From Cymbomonas tetramitiformis (lineage: Eukaryota > Chlorophyta > Pyramimonadophyceae > Pyramimonadales > Pyramimonadaceae), in assembly GCA_001247695.2 (NCBI GenBank), contig LGRX02009794.1, positions 1 through 12,258 on the forward strand: a stretch of DNA of 12,258 nucleotides, written 5' to 3'. The position numbers were made by a program, and so were the translations under genes. Positions 1 through 6,940 of the stretch are shown piece by piece. Each line of letters opens with the position of its first letter. The stretch's first letter is position 1. The notes beneath the pieces are model-generated. The model saw only the letters and a list, made by a program, of their open reading frames with translations, searched no databases and had not been told where the DNA came from.

Positions 1-1
1 G

Positions 2-1889
2 ACGACAGCATCGACTGCGGAAAATCTCCTAAAGAATCTTCCAGGTGCGTATCTCGGGTTTATATTCCATTTGTGCACCGTAGCTATGTAATTACTAATC
101 GTTTACATTGCACACAGGTGTGAGTTATCGAATATTGTCAAACGTTCCTGAGGGCCAGCAAGTCGACGATGATGACTACTTCTACGCTCACAAGATTCCG
201 CAACTGGTTTTCAAGAAGGACTTTCTTCTGGAGCCCGCATCACCTGAATCCTTCACGACTCTTCCCAGGCTTCCATTTACCGGTTTCATTATGGATTGCG
301 AGTATGCTCTGGACTCGAACAAGAGATGGATCCCGAAACCTCTCTTAGCAGGAGAGTTCAAGCAATTCCTACACAACTTCAACAATTTGACCACGTGTGA
401 TGATTGGGTAGGGGGATGTTTCTGTGGCTTTCAACAACACCACGAGTTCTTCGAAGCCGCCAAGCAGGTTTGCCACGGGAACGCCGAAAAGATGTTCTGG
501 GTGAAACCTTTGAGCAGATCGAACATGATGGCCTTGGAATCCTGCGTTGCGCCACGGAACTACGCCAACCGTATGGAGTGCTTTGTCTTGTGTTACTACG
601 TCAAGGAAGCAACACCTACAGGTCCGTAGATGTTAAGTTACGTACAATTCTGTGATTGCCTTTTGGCGTCTAAGCATGGGCAATCTGACTGAGCAGCGCT
701 GATTGCTCTCGCAGACGACACCCACCCAGCCGTGCATAAAAGGCTTCCCTGGATGAAGAACTTGATTAGAGTTCTCGGTGAGGAGGAGAATGCGGATAGT
801 GATGTCGTCGATAAGCAGTTCGTGGCTTCTTGCCGAACCAACACCTGGGAATATGCCCCTGTACACTCGTCGAAATTCGCCAACAACTCCGAGGGAAAAA
901 GAATTAACAAACACCAGAAGCCGCTGAAGCTCATCCACGACCTCATCAATATCCATATGCGAGGTCCTGAGTTAGAGGGGGAAGCGAGGGGGAAATCTGC
1001 GTACGAGGGGGTGTTACCTCTTCATCACGAACATCACTTCATCTTGGATGCGTGCTGCGGTTCGGGGACCACTTCGGTAGCCGCCAACATGTTGGGATTG
1101 GGTTCCGTCGCTTTCGATAGGTAAGCATTCATGTCTACATCCATTTTTTTTTTGAAAAAAATACTTTGTATATCGGTTTTAACAAGTGCTGGTGTCTTGG
1201 ATGCAGGGAGCAAGGTATGGTCGACTCAGCGAAAGAGCGCATTAGGTTTCCTGATGGATTTTTTTCTTTAGCCGACGAAGTGTTGAGCAAGCAGGAATAC
1301 GACGAGGTGAAAAGGCAGAGAGAGGCACATCGTAAAGAGCAAGAGAAAGTCGAGAAGGAGCGGGAGAAGAAGACGGCGGTCGAAATGAGGGAAACGGAAA
1401 AGGCCGCCAAGCAGCAGGAGGCCGAGGCCGCCAAGGCCGCCAAGCAGCAGGAGGCCGAGGCCGCCAAGGCCGCCAAGAAACAGCAGGCCGAGGCCGCCGA
1501 GGCCGCCACGGCCGCCAAGCAGCAGGAGGCCGAGGCCGCCAAGGCCGCCAAGCAGCAGGAGGCCGAGGCCGCCAAGGCCGCCAAGGCCGCCAAGAAACAG
1601 CAGGCCGAGGCCGCCGAGGCCGACAAGGCCGCCAAGCAGCAGCTTGCAGGCCGAGGCCGCCAAGAAAGAGAAGGCAGATGCCGAGAAGGCCGCCAAGCAA
1701 CAGGCGGATGCCGAGAAGGCCGCCAAGAAACAGAAGGCCGAGGCCGACAAGGCCGCCAAGAAAGAGAAGGCAGATGGCGAGAAGGCCGCCAAGCAACAGG
1801 CAGCCGCCGCGGCGGGGCCTATACCTAAGCGGCAAGCGGCACAAGGCGGAAAGTCGGAATCCGATCAGAACAGGAAACGTAAACGGTAA
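2..1889 (+). CDS. N4/N6 DNA methyltransferase-like protein, 5' partial, four exons, frameshifted tail
   Basis: Exons 2-44 (start outside the window), 118-621, 715-1120 and 1207 onward join in one frame, giving 524 visible residues if read to the stop at 1826-1828. Numbering from the first visible codon: a motif-IV-like segment ends in DCEY (74-77), where active enzymes have D/N/S-P-P-Y/F/W. Then come FWVKP (141-145), the HQKPL element that normally precedes the SAM site (about 249-253), and motif I DACCGSGTT (294-302), followed by a segment ending in AKERI. Motif IV before motif I is the beta-class order typical of bacterial N4-cytosine/N6-adenine methyltransferases. The role would be SAM-dependent base methylation, but the loss of both prolines in motif IV leaves activity uncertain. 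A charged helical tail follows. Near base 1640 a 4-nt CTTG interrupts the tail repeat; the repeat amino-acid pattern continues in the next frame to a stop at 1887-1889 and ends in a basic RKRKR, a possible nuclear signal. The fold is fairly secure; the substrate is unknown. Confidence 0.75.
45..117 (+). other. spliceosomal intron 1 of the methyltransferase-like gene
   Basis: 73 nt, GTGCGT donor, CACACAG acceptor, and a TACTAAT branch-site match at 92-98. It is phase 1. Removing it joins open frames on both sides, whereas the intron itself contains stops in that frame. Confidence 0.8.
622..714 (+). other. spliceosomal intron 2 of the methyltransferase-like gene
   Basis: 93 nt, donor CAG|GTCCGT, acceptor CTCTCGCAG, with a CTGAT branch-like motif about 15 nt before the acceptor. 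Phase 1. Splicing links the WVKP-containing exon to the exon with motif I in frame. Confidence 0.75.
1121..1206 (+). other. spliceosomal intron 3 of the methyltransferase-like gene
   Basis: 86 nt, strong GTAAGC donor, GGATGCAG acceptor, T-run near the middle. Phase 2. Splicing joins the end of motif I (AFDR) to EQGMVDSAKERI, the expected continuation of this methyltransferase fold, which supports these exact sites. Confidence 0.85.
1400..1803 (+). repeat. in-gene tandem repeat coding a Lys/Ala/Glu/Gln-rich helical tail
   Basis: Degenerate units of about 33 bp code KAAKQQEAEAA and variants. A higher-order unit is also visible: the AAGAAACAGCAG variant recurs at 1475 and 1592, 117 bp (39 residues) apart, with matching flanks. 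From about 1644 the same residue pattern (EKAAKQQADA and similar) continues one frame over. The composition predicts a long charged alpha-helix. GC content is much higher here than in the surrounding exons. The minus-strand open frames across it are by-products of the repeat. Confidence 0.9.
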
Positions 1890-2284
1890 AGCTCGCTAGG
1901 CAATGATGATTTCCCTGCTAGGACATGGTGCCAGCACCTAGGTCAATATTTGTTGATAGTCTTAATAACCTATTGTCTCAGTGCAGAAGTACGCTGATGA
2001 AACACGTATGGTATATCTTGATATGACAATTGTAAATAAAGTATATTCTCCAAAGGTATGGGCGACATATGTTGTTGTGGAACCGATGTCCTTTATGGAG
2101 CGGGTGACATGCCTCCGCTTTCATTGTGATTGCCTGATTATATTGGTTAAATGAAGTTGAGCGGTACCACGACGACCATTGAGGTATGAAACCTATTCCC
2201 CGCCCTCTCTTCCAAAATCATTTCCCCGCTCGACACTTCATCGACGCACCTTTATTCCCATCCATCTCAGTTCAATCAATTCCA
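1890..2284 (+). other. 3' UTR and intergenic spacer
   Basis: No gene seen. It follows the 1887-1889 stop and contains the likely polyadenylation signal at 2031-2040 and then AT-rich spacer. An open frame extends from 2186 into the MYND gene, but the context gives no reason to prefer that earlier ATG. Confidence 0.5.
2031..2040 (+). terminator. polyadenylation signal TGTAAATAAA
   Basis: AATAAA at 2035-2040 overlaps a TGTAA (2031-2035), about 145 nt after the frame-shifted stop of the methyltransferase-like gene, in AT-rich sequence. It is the best candidate 3' signal for that gene. Confidence 0.5.
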
Positions 2285-3052
2285 ATGACAATACTTGCTA
2301 CTTTGCGGAAGGAAAATCCAGATAAAAACATTTGGTTACTATGGTTCCCTGAAGAGTCCTCACCCTCAGAACTAGCGCTCAAGAAATCGATGGAAGAGGA
2401 CCATACGATACAATTTCAAATGTATGACGCAAGCGTGCATGATAATCTGCCTTTACGGATGAAATTTTTGTACCCAGTTTGCCTGCACTGCGGGCTTCAA
2501 GATCGTTCACAACTTGCAACGTGTACCGGCTGCTATCTTGCGAATTACTGCAAAGCCCCCCAAACTTGTCGGAAAGCTGATTACGCACGGCATAAGTTTT
2601 TCTGTCGTTTTGCAAGGGGTCATATATTAGGATAGCCATATGCAAGATGCCGACCTTTGTTTAAGTACCCGGGGGATACGCGGCATCCAGCAGAACGGAA
2701 TTCCATGAGTGCTTGGTCCTATGGGGACTACCTGCAGTTTCTATCCTTTTGGGAAATCCAATGCGTCGCATGTTTTGCAGGTCGGCCAAAGGGTCGCCCC
2801 ATCGTGAGACAGCAGATATCTGGCGGGCAAATCGTTACCTCGGTGCGCATTGAAATGCGGGACGCCACAATTTTCAAAACCCCTCACTTTCAGAAGTATA
2901 CAGCAAGAATGGGGTTTGTATACTCCAACTTACACGCTCCAGATTTTGTATATTCTTATCCATATTACCGTCTCACTCCGTTTGGTCGGTTGATGATGTG
3001 CATCTGCAAGTTAAGGTGCCCGAAAATCATACTTCAGAGGTTGCTTTCATAG
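2285..3052 (+). pseudogene. MYND zinc-finger protein gene with one in-frame stop
   Basis: The frame from ATG 2285 codes 116 residues to TAG 2633-2635 and then stays open in the same frame to TAG/TAA-bounded 3052, so two open segments form one 256-codon unit with a single internal stop. Residues 66-107 or so show the MYND spacing C-x2-C-x10-C-x2-C-x5-C-x5-C-x7-H-x3-C (CLHC, CTGC, YCKAPQTC, HKFFC). The C-x5-C step is two longer than the usual C-x3-C. MYND fingers bind zinc and mediate protein-protein contacts. The downstream segment (from about base 2657) has no domain I recognise, though its aromatic-rich stretch around WSYGDYLQFLSFWEIQ looks like real protein. Alternatives are a short intact 116-residue protein, stop readthrough, or an unseen small intron; no convincing intron spans the stop. 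The start could also be ATG 2186. Confidence 0.6.
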
Positions 3053-3137
3053 AATGATTGACAATGCAGACAGAATAATCATGGACTTCGCAGACACGCC
3101 TTCGTCGCAAAGTAATAGTAGATATGTACTTGTAGGT

Positions 3138-3180
3138 CCTTCGATCCGAGCGGACTAGTACCGGGTATCTGATAGGCTAA
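3138..3180 (+). promoter_or_regulatory. conserved bipartite upstream element, copy 1
   Basis: CCTTCGATCCGA (3138-3149) and TCTGATAGGCTAA (3168-3180), with start-to-start spacing of 30 bp. It lies 156 bp before the ATG of the small gene at 3294. The same pair, with the same 30-bp spacing, precedes the paralogous gene at 3843. Conservation of two blocks amid diverged sequence suggests a promoter or binding site, but simple shared ancestry is possible. Confidence 0.5.
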
Positions 3181-3293
3181 TAATTCGGCAGGTCCAAGAC
3201 TTTCCAAGATCATAAGCTCTATTTCTTGCCTAAACTACTCATTTGCCCCTTTTTTCCGTCAGCGACGCACCTGCTTCTACTTCTACCATAGTC

Positions 3294-3533
3294 ATGCCAT
3301 CCAAGCGGCAGTCTGTTTTCACGTACATCGACCAGTTTGCCAAAAATCACGGGGAGTATTACCCATGCAGCAGTACAGTTCTTCTTCCGCCGGGTATGAC
3401 TATCCAAAAGTTGTGGGAGAACTACAATACACAATGCGTCGACGGCGAAGGCATGGAATGCTCACTCAGCCTTTTTTGTCGTGTGTTCAGAGAGGAGCTT
3501 AGCTCTTGGGTCAAGTTCCGTCGGATGAATTGA
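3294..3533 (+). CDS. small hypothetical protein, tandem paralog 1
   Basis: 79 residues from an ATG in the context GTCATGCC. I chose this start because the paralog at 3843 begins with the same MPSKR. The open frame extends upstream to 3243 without similarity. Alignable blocks with the paralog: MPSKR at the start; L-P-x-GMT at about residues 32-38; LW-NYN (about 42-47); CSL-x-F-x-RVFRE-L near 59-70; KFR near the C terminus. The pattern of an LPxGMT segment, then a Leu/Trp helix, then an F-RVFR-KFR segment recalls the N-terminal part of some transposon-derived proteins, but I cannot name a family and give no function. It is short, basic and has no signal peptide or membrane segment. A perfect hairpin follows right after the stop. 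Confidence 0.6.
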   Translation: MPSKRQSVFTYIDQFAKNHGEYYPCSSTVLLPPGMTIQKLWENYNTQCVDGEGMECSLSLFCRVFREELSSWVKFRRMN

Positions 3534-3534
3534 T

Positions 3535-3557
3535 GCTATATAGCGACAGCATATAGC
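3535..3557 (+). terminator. perfect hairpin just after the stop of small gene 1
   Basis: GCTATAT (3535-3541) pairs with ATATAGC (3551-3557), 7 bp with a 9-nt loop, beginning 1 nt after the TGA stop at 3531-3533. It could be a 3' UTR structure. It is not present after the paralog, so it is not a shared feature. Confidence 0.35.
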
Positions 3558-3690
3558 TTTGCCATTGAGCAAATTGACTTATCGTTGGAACACCGTTAAA
3601 TATGATTGTATTCGAACATATTTTGAATGAAATTATTATCGACGTTTCACATTTCCAATGTTGTGACATGCTATGTTTGTGACATGCGGG

Positions 3691-3733
3691 CCTTCGATCC
3701 GACCCACCTGAAAGAGGTCATTTGATAGGCCAA
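3691..3733 (+). promoter_or_regulatory. conserved bipartite upstream element, copy 2
   Basis: CCTTCGATCCGA (3691-3702) and TTTGATAGGCCAA (3721-3733), again 30 bp start to start. It lies 152 bp before the ATG at 3843, close to the 156 bp seen for copy 1. Confidence 0.5.
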
Positions 3734-3760
3734 CTGAAATCACGACGGCCACACTACTGA

Positions 3761-3770
3761 GATATTTAAG
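3761..3770 (+). promoter_or_regulatory. TATA-like box of small gene 2
   Basis: GATATTTAAG, about 75 bp before the ATG, followed by a pyrimidine-rich stretch (CCTTGTCCTCACAACTCAC) suited to a transcription start. A clear equivalent is not seen at the paralog. The call rests on sequence likeness only. Confidence 0.3.
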
Positions 3771-3842
3771 CACCTACCTTGTCCTCACAACTCACTTTTC
3801 AGCTTGGCACTTTACTTTCTTCACCTGCCACCTCATCCAACC

Positions 3843-4097
3843 ATGCCATCCAAGCGAGAATGTATTGTTGCCTATGTTCTTGGCATGTATGCAACATGCC
3901 CTACAGCCCCCAGAATGAGAATGAGGAATTTTGACTATCTTCCTCATGGTATGACTGTTCGAATGTTGTGGAGGAACTACAATGAATGTTATATGTGCAG
4001 GAATGCGGAAGGCAACAAATGCACGTTGGGGTATTTTCGATGTGTGTTTCGAAACGACCTTGCCCTTCGGTTCAAGTTCCGACAGGTTCAGCCGTAA
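3843..4097 (+). CDS. small hypothetical protein, tandem paralog 2
   Basis: 84 residues from an ATG in a good context (ACCATGCC). The upstream in-frame ATG at 3804 is disfavoured because homology to paralog 1 starts at MPSKR. Blocks shared with paralog 1: MPSKR; L-P-x-GMTV (about 33-39); LW-NYN (42-47); C-x-L-x-x-F-x-x-VFR (60-70); KFR (78-80). Identity is low overall but in the same order and spacing, so this is an old duplication. It is rich in Met, Cys and Arg. No catalytic motif, signal peptide or membrane segment is seen. Its stop lies at the first base of a 3' flank shared with the gene at 4878. Function unknown. Confidence 0.6.
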   Translation: MPSKRECIVAYVLGMYATCPTAPRMRMRNFDYLPHGMTVRMLWRNYNECYMCRNAEGNKCTLGYFRCVFRNDLALRFKFRQVQP

Positions 4098-4116
4098 CGT
4101 TACCGTCAACGTTACC
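4096..4116 (+). repeat. 12-bp period repeat at the stop codon, shared with 5325-5345
   Basis: AACGTTACC at 4096-4104 and 4108-4116, separated by GTC. The corresponding sequence after the gene at 4878 is AACATTGCC-GTC-AACGTTACC (5325-5345). This marks the left edge of the recognisable 3'-flank homology between the two loci. Confidence 0.6.
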
Positions 4117-4328
4117 TGTCGCGGCAATTGAAACCACGGCGGCTACGAGTCAGAATGTTATCTTGATTCCACTTTGATTTCGAGCACTTAGGATTGCAAC
4201 CTCCCGAGGGTTTTCGACTACTTTTCGATAAGAATAGTATACTTAAATTGCAAGTTCACATTAGATACTTACACTAATGTATTATTCTGCTAGCTTAATA
4301 CACCAACACTTACCCTTATTTATGTGCT

Positions 4329-4524
4329 CCTAGACATCCTAGACAATTATTTGGTGTATATAGATTAAATTTGTATGATGATATAGATTTGTGTATCATA
4401 TGCTAGTACCCATCTCAGTTGCAACTTGTCTTCTGGGAATTGAAGCATCCGAATATGCACATCCATAAACGTGTACCGTGCATACTGACCTAAATTGCAC
4501 ATGGATGTACCCATATTTGCATAC
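4329..4524 (+). repeat. ~196-bp direct repeat, copy A
   Basis: From CCTAGACATC to TTTGCATAC this closely matches 5464-5662 in the same orientation, with only scattered substitutions and short indels; the longest identical block (around TTGTATGATGATATAGATTT) exceeds 50 bp. Within it ACATCCAT and ATGGATGT can pair; in copy B the arm is ACATTCAT, which keeps a G-U pair. The match stops abruptly after GCATAC, so this is a clear element edge. Weaker homology continues leftward to the preceding gene's stop. Confidence 0.9.
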
Positions 4525-4709
4525 GGGAATCGGCGACTAAGTGATCCCGCATGTGCGAGATATACGAATTTGATTGGACCAAAAGTACACTACTCTTGCA
4601 CGACCCGCGGTCCACTCGACCAGGTACAAAAGCTCTTGCCCGACCCTTGAAGATTCATTTCCCCTTGTTTCTTCTAACATACGCACCTTCAACCATACCT
4701 TCAAACATC

Positions 4710-4746
4710 TGCTACTTACCTTGAAAGCATTGCCATCTGCAGGTAT
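4710..4746 (+). repeat. near-duplicate segment ending in CAGGTAT, copy 1
   Basis: CTGCTA, then ACCTTG-AAGCATTG, then ATCT-CAGGTAT recurs at 4814-4850, 104 bp downstream; the last 29 bp differ at 4 positions. Both copies end in an AG|GT that could serve as acceptor and donor. Confidence 0.75.
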
Positions 4747-4813
4747 TATAGCTCCACATTTACCCTCACAATATATATTTTCGACTTTTGCTATGGGCGA
4801 CGCTCGCTTCAAC

Positions 4814-4850
4814 TGCTAATCACCTTGCAAGCATTGTTATCTACAGGTAT
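4814..4850 (+). repeat. near-duplicate segment ending in CAGGTAT, copy 2
   Basis: Second copy of the segment at 4710-4746. It ends just before TATAAAATCC and 28 bp before the ATG of the Cys-pair gene. An intron from GT 4742 to the AG at 4845 or so would be bounded by the two copies. Confidence 0.7.
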
Positions 4851-4877
4851 AAAATCCTGCAATATCGTGGCCACGTT

Positions 4878-5291
4878 ATGCCTTCAATTCTACGATTCGG
4901 AGTTTATGGGACACCCGATGAAGATCGTGATGAAGCCAGTGCAGACGCTATCACTACACATGGAATGGTCCACCTGCGATGTCCTCAATGCAATGTAGAC
5001 CGCTGGATGATATGTAAGTTCTTAAACACCTACGAGGACAGACATACGGGACACCGACAGGACTTAGGGATCGTTTGGTGGCGCTACACCCGGAGAATTC
5101 GGAAATACATGTTTTTTGACCTTCAAGAACCGGAACTCTATCCCGACCAGAGCCCAATAGGGAACGAATGGGTTACCCCAAGGACACTGGTCATTCCAAT
5201 CGACGTCACTTGGGCGCTTATTATTACGCGGCATCAACGAGAAGAGGAAATCGACCTATATTGCGTGCGATGCAATTGCCTTGACCAATAA
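4878..5291 (+). CDS. small hypothetical protein with paired cysteines
   Basis: 137 residues from ATG 4878; the frame is open upstream to an ATG at 4788, but that part reads as low-quality protein and overlaps the duplicated CAGGTAT segment. Two Cys clusters, CPQC (35-38) and CVRCNC (129-134), bracket a Trp/Tyr/Arg-rich middle (WWRYTRRIRKYMFF near 67-80). This could be a zinc ribbon made from distant halves, or the clusters may be unrelated; I do not recognise the family. There is no signal peptide or membrane segment. The stop codon TAA (5289-5291) lies inside AATAAA (5287-5292). Its 3' flank is homologous to that of the gene at 3843, although the proteins are not visibly related beyond a shared MPS start. 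Confidence 0.5.
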   Translation: MPSILRFGVYGTPDEDRDEASADAITTHGMVHLRCPQCNVDRWMICKFLNTYEDRHTGHRQDLGIVWWRYTRRIRKYMFFDLQEPELYPDQSPIGNEWVTPRTLVIPIDVTWALIITRHQREEEIDLYCVRCNCLDQ

Positions 5292-5463
5292 AGCTCTGCC
5301 ATTTATGTTCTCCGATAGAGCGTCAACATTGCCGTCAACGTTACCTCGCTATCGAGGGAATTAAAACCTACAAGTGCCGCAAATAATTGTGGATTGAAGA
5401 TATAGATTCCAATGTATCAGCAATATAGTAGCCTTAGCACCGTGAAATGATCGAAATCTCTTG

Positions 5464-5662
5464 CCTAGAAGACATCATAGACAAATATTTGGTGTATTTT
5501 GAATAAATTTGTATGATGATATAGATTTGTGTATCATATGCTAGTACCCATCTCAGTTGCAACTTATTTTACGGGAATTGAAGCACCTGAATACGCACAT
5601 TCATAAACGTGTACCGTGCATGCTGGCCTAAATTGCACATGGATGTACCCATATTTGCATAC
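5464..5662 (+). repeat. ~199-bp direct repeat, copy B
   Basis: Matches copy A (4329-4524) in the same orientation at a distance of about 1.14 kb. It begins CCTAGAAGACATC, includes the long identical stretch around GATGATATAGATTTGTGTAT, and ends TTTGCATAC, after which the two loci differ completely. Confidence 0.9.
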
Positions 5663-5789
5663 TTGTACATGATATGCACGCATATGAGCAAAAATGCAAC
5701 AAAAAATCTACCGGGACTCGCCGAGTACGAAAGCATCATGCACAAATAAATAATTCGAGTAATATTTTGTAATAAAAATTGCGGGACGA

Positions 5790-5833
5790 CTTACGTGTCG
5801 CTTACGTGTCGCTTACGTGTCGCTTACGTGGCA
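5790..5833 (+). repeat. 11-bp tandem repeat CTTACGTGTCG, three perfect copies plus one variant
   Basis: Units at 5790-5800, 5801-5811 and 5812-5822 are identical; 5823-5833 is CTTACGTGGCA. A further ACGTGGCA follows at 5845-5852. It lies between the small-gene region and the Helitron remnant. Confidence 0.9.
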
Positions 5834-5857
5834 CATTTCAGATGACGTGGCAATAAC

Positions 5858-5904
5858 TTTTAGACGACGAAAATTGTGTCAAAATGAAGGTTTTTAGACG
5901 ACGA
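5858..5904 (+). repeat. paired 13-bp motif TTTTAGACGACGA
   Basis: Exact copies at 5858-5870 and 5892-5904, 34 bp apart, 12 bp before the stop codon of the minus-strand Helitron frame. May be part of the element's 3' end. Confidence 0.8.
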
Positions 5905-5915
5905 TCGAGATTCAT

Positions 5916-6940
5916 TTATTCCCAATAGTCTGTTGCGAGCATCGTCGTCCGCTTGAATATCATGAACGGTGGGGGTAGGTGGTGTGACCGCACTTTGGGC
6001 ACGCCAGGGATGGGCGCGTCCGGCTCCAGTGCCATCACGTTTGCTACACTATCAGCGTCTTGTTGAGTGTGGGATGATACCAATTGAGAAGGTGTAACCC
6101 CGGCGGATCCAGGAACATCGGAGGTCGAAAGATTGACGGAGGCGTGTGTGGGCAGGGTATCGGTGTGAAGTTTCTCAAAGAATTTGACGGAGTTCTTCAC
6201 AAAGCGCACCTCCTCTTTGAACGAATTTAGCCGTTCATCGCCACCGTCGAGATTATGTTCAACATGATGGTTGCAGCGACGAATCTCCTCGATAAGAGCT
6301 TTCAATTCCATATCACGGTCGCGCATAGGGACTTCACAATCCGTACCGGTCTCAGCGGGGGGCACGTATGGGCCAAGGCCCTTGTCTGCGGCGGTTTCGA
6401 GAGTTTCCCAGTCAACGACTGCCCTGGCGCGCCATTGGGTAAGGATTTTCTTCTTCCGCGAATTCACATTGAGTCCGAACGTCACGTTCTCGACATACGC
6501 GAGACGCGCTCGCAGAATGAAAGGTGCATCAGGCCGAGAGGCTGCCTCGCACCAATCACAAAAGGTTTCCCAACCTGTGGCCGGGCCCTTCAAGCTCTGT
6601 GGTTCGTCGGCGTCGTCAGCACTATCCATACAAGCCATCCATTTGGCAACATCCCAAGGCTTGATAAGGGCGAGCATGTAATCGCTATAATTCTCGGCCT
6701 TCTTCATCCAAGTCGTGTTCCCGACAATGCGCGGTCCAGGATATTTAGGAGGAGGTCCGCCGGCTAAAATGGGACACTTAAACTTTGATCGAATGCGTTG
6801 CACGTGCGTGTCGTGCAAGGGATGATTGGAATGAAAATGGAAGAGTCCGTTCACGGGCCGCCCACGTGGAGGAGCCCCGCCGAGATTCGAGCCGACCTCG
6901 TACGTGATGGTTATTGTCACCAGGTGTAGAGGTTGGTTCG
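5916..6940 (-). pseudogene. Helitron Rep-helicase linker region in a shifted frame
   Basis: The minus-strand frame with ATG at 6953 gives 345 residues. It contains NHPLHDTHVQRIRSKFKCPILAG-like sequence and PPPKYPGPR (from about residue 41 to 76), then YMLALIKPWD, all recognisable as the stretch between Rep and helicase in Helitron proteins. The first ~20 residues are out-of-frame read of the preceding Rep. The remainder is charged and Ser/Thr-rich. No ATP-binding motif follows. The stop TAA (5918-5916) overlaps an AATAAA on the minus strand (5920-5915). It is one gene with the Rep frame, separated by a one-base shift, not an independent gene. Confidence 0.65.

Larger units (their letters stand above)
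3534..3842. other. intergenic spacer between the two paralogs
   Basis: No gene seen. It contains the post-stop hairpin (3535-3557), a local GTGACATGC duplication (TTGTGACATGCTATG followed by TTGTGACATGCGGG around 3661-3688), the second copy of the bipartite upstream element and a TATA-like box. Confidence 0.5.
4098..4877. other. AT-rich intergenic region before the Cys-pair gene
   Basis: No convincing gene. It holds the shared 3' flank of small gene 2, including repeat copy A (4329-4524). It also holds a 14-of-15-like local duplication of CTCTTGC-CGACCC (near 4593 and 4633) and a 37-bp near-duplication ending in CAGGTAT (4710-4746 and 4814-4850). The open frame at 4574-4819 has no features of a real protein. 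Confidence 0.5.
5292..5915. other. AT-rich spacer with repeat copy B and short repeats near the Helitron end
   Basis: No gene seen. It holds the shared 3' flank (5325-5662), then diverged AT-rich DNA, the 11-bp tandem repeat (5790-5833) and the paired 13-bp motif (5858-5904) next to the 3' side of the Helitron remnant. Confidence 0.5.

Noticed and set aside
1135..1844. Long minus-strand open frames over the tail repeat
   Set aside because: They are Leu/Ala/Pro/Arg-rich mirror readings of the GC-rich tandem repeat and have no independent gene features.
2619..2646. Possible 28-nt intron removing the MYND-gene stop
   Set aside because: Bounded by GT and AG, but far shorter than the 73-93 nt introns seen here and not a multiple of three, so it would break the frame.
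4574..4819. 81-residue open frame upstream of the Cys-pair gene
   Set aside because: No motif or composition of a real protein; it runs through the duplicated CAGGTAT segment and AT-rich spacer.
6255..6767. Plus-strand open frame opposite the Helitron linker
   Set aside because: Antisense shadow of the minus-strand frame that carries recognisable Helitron blocks.
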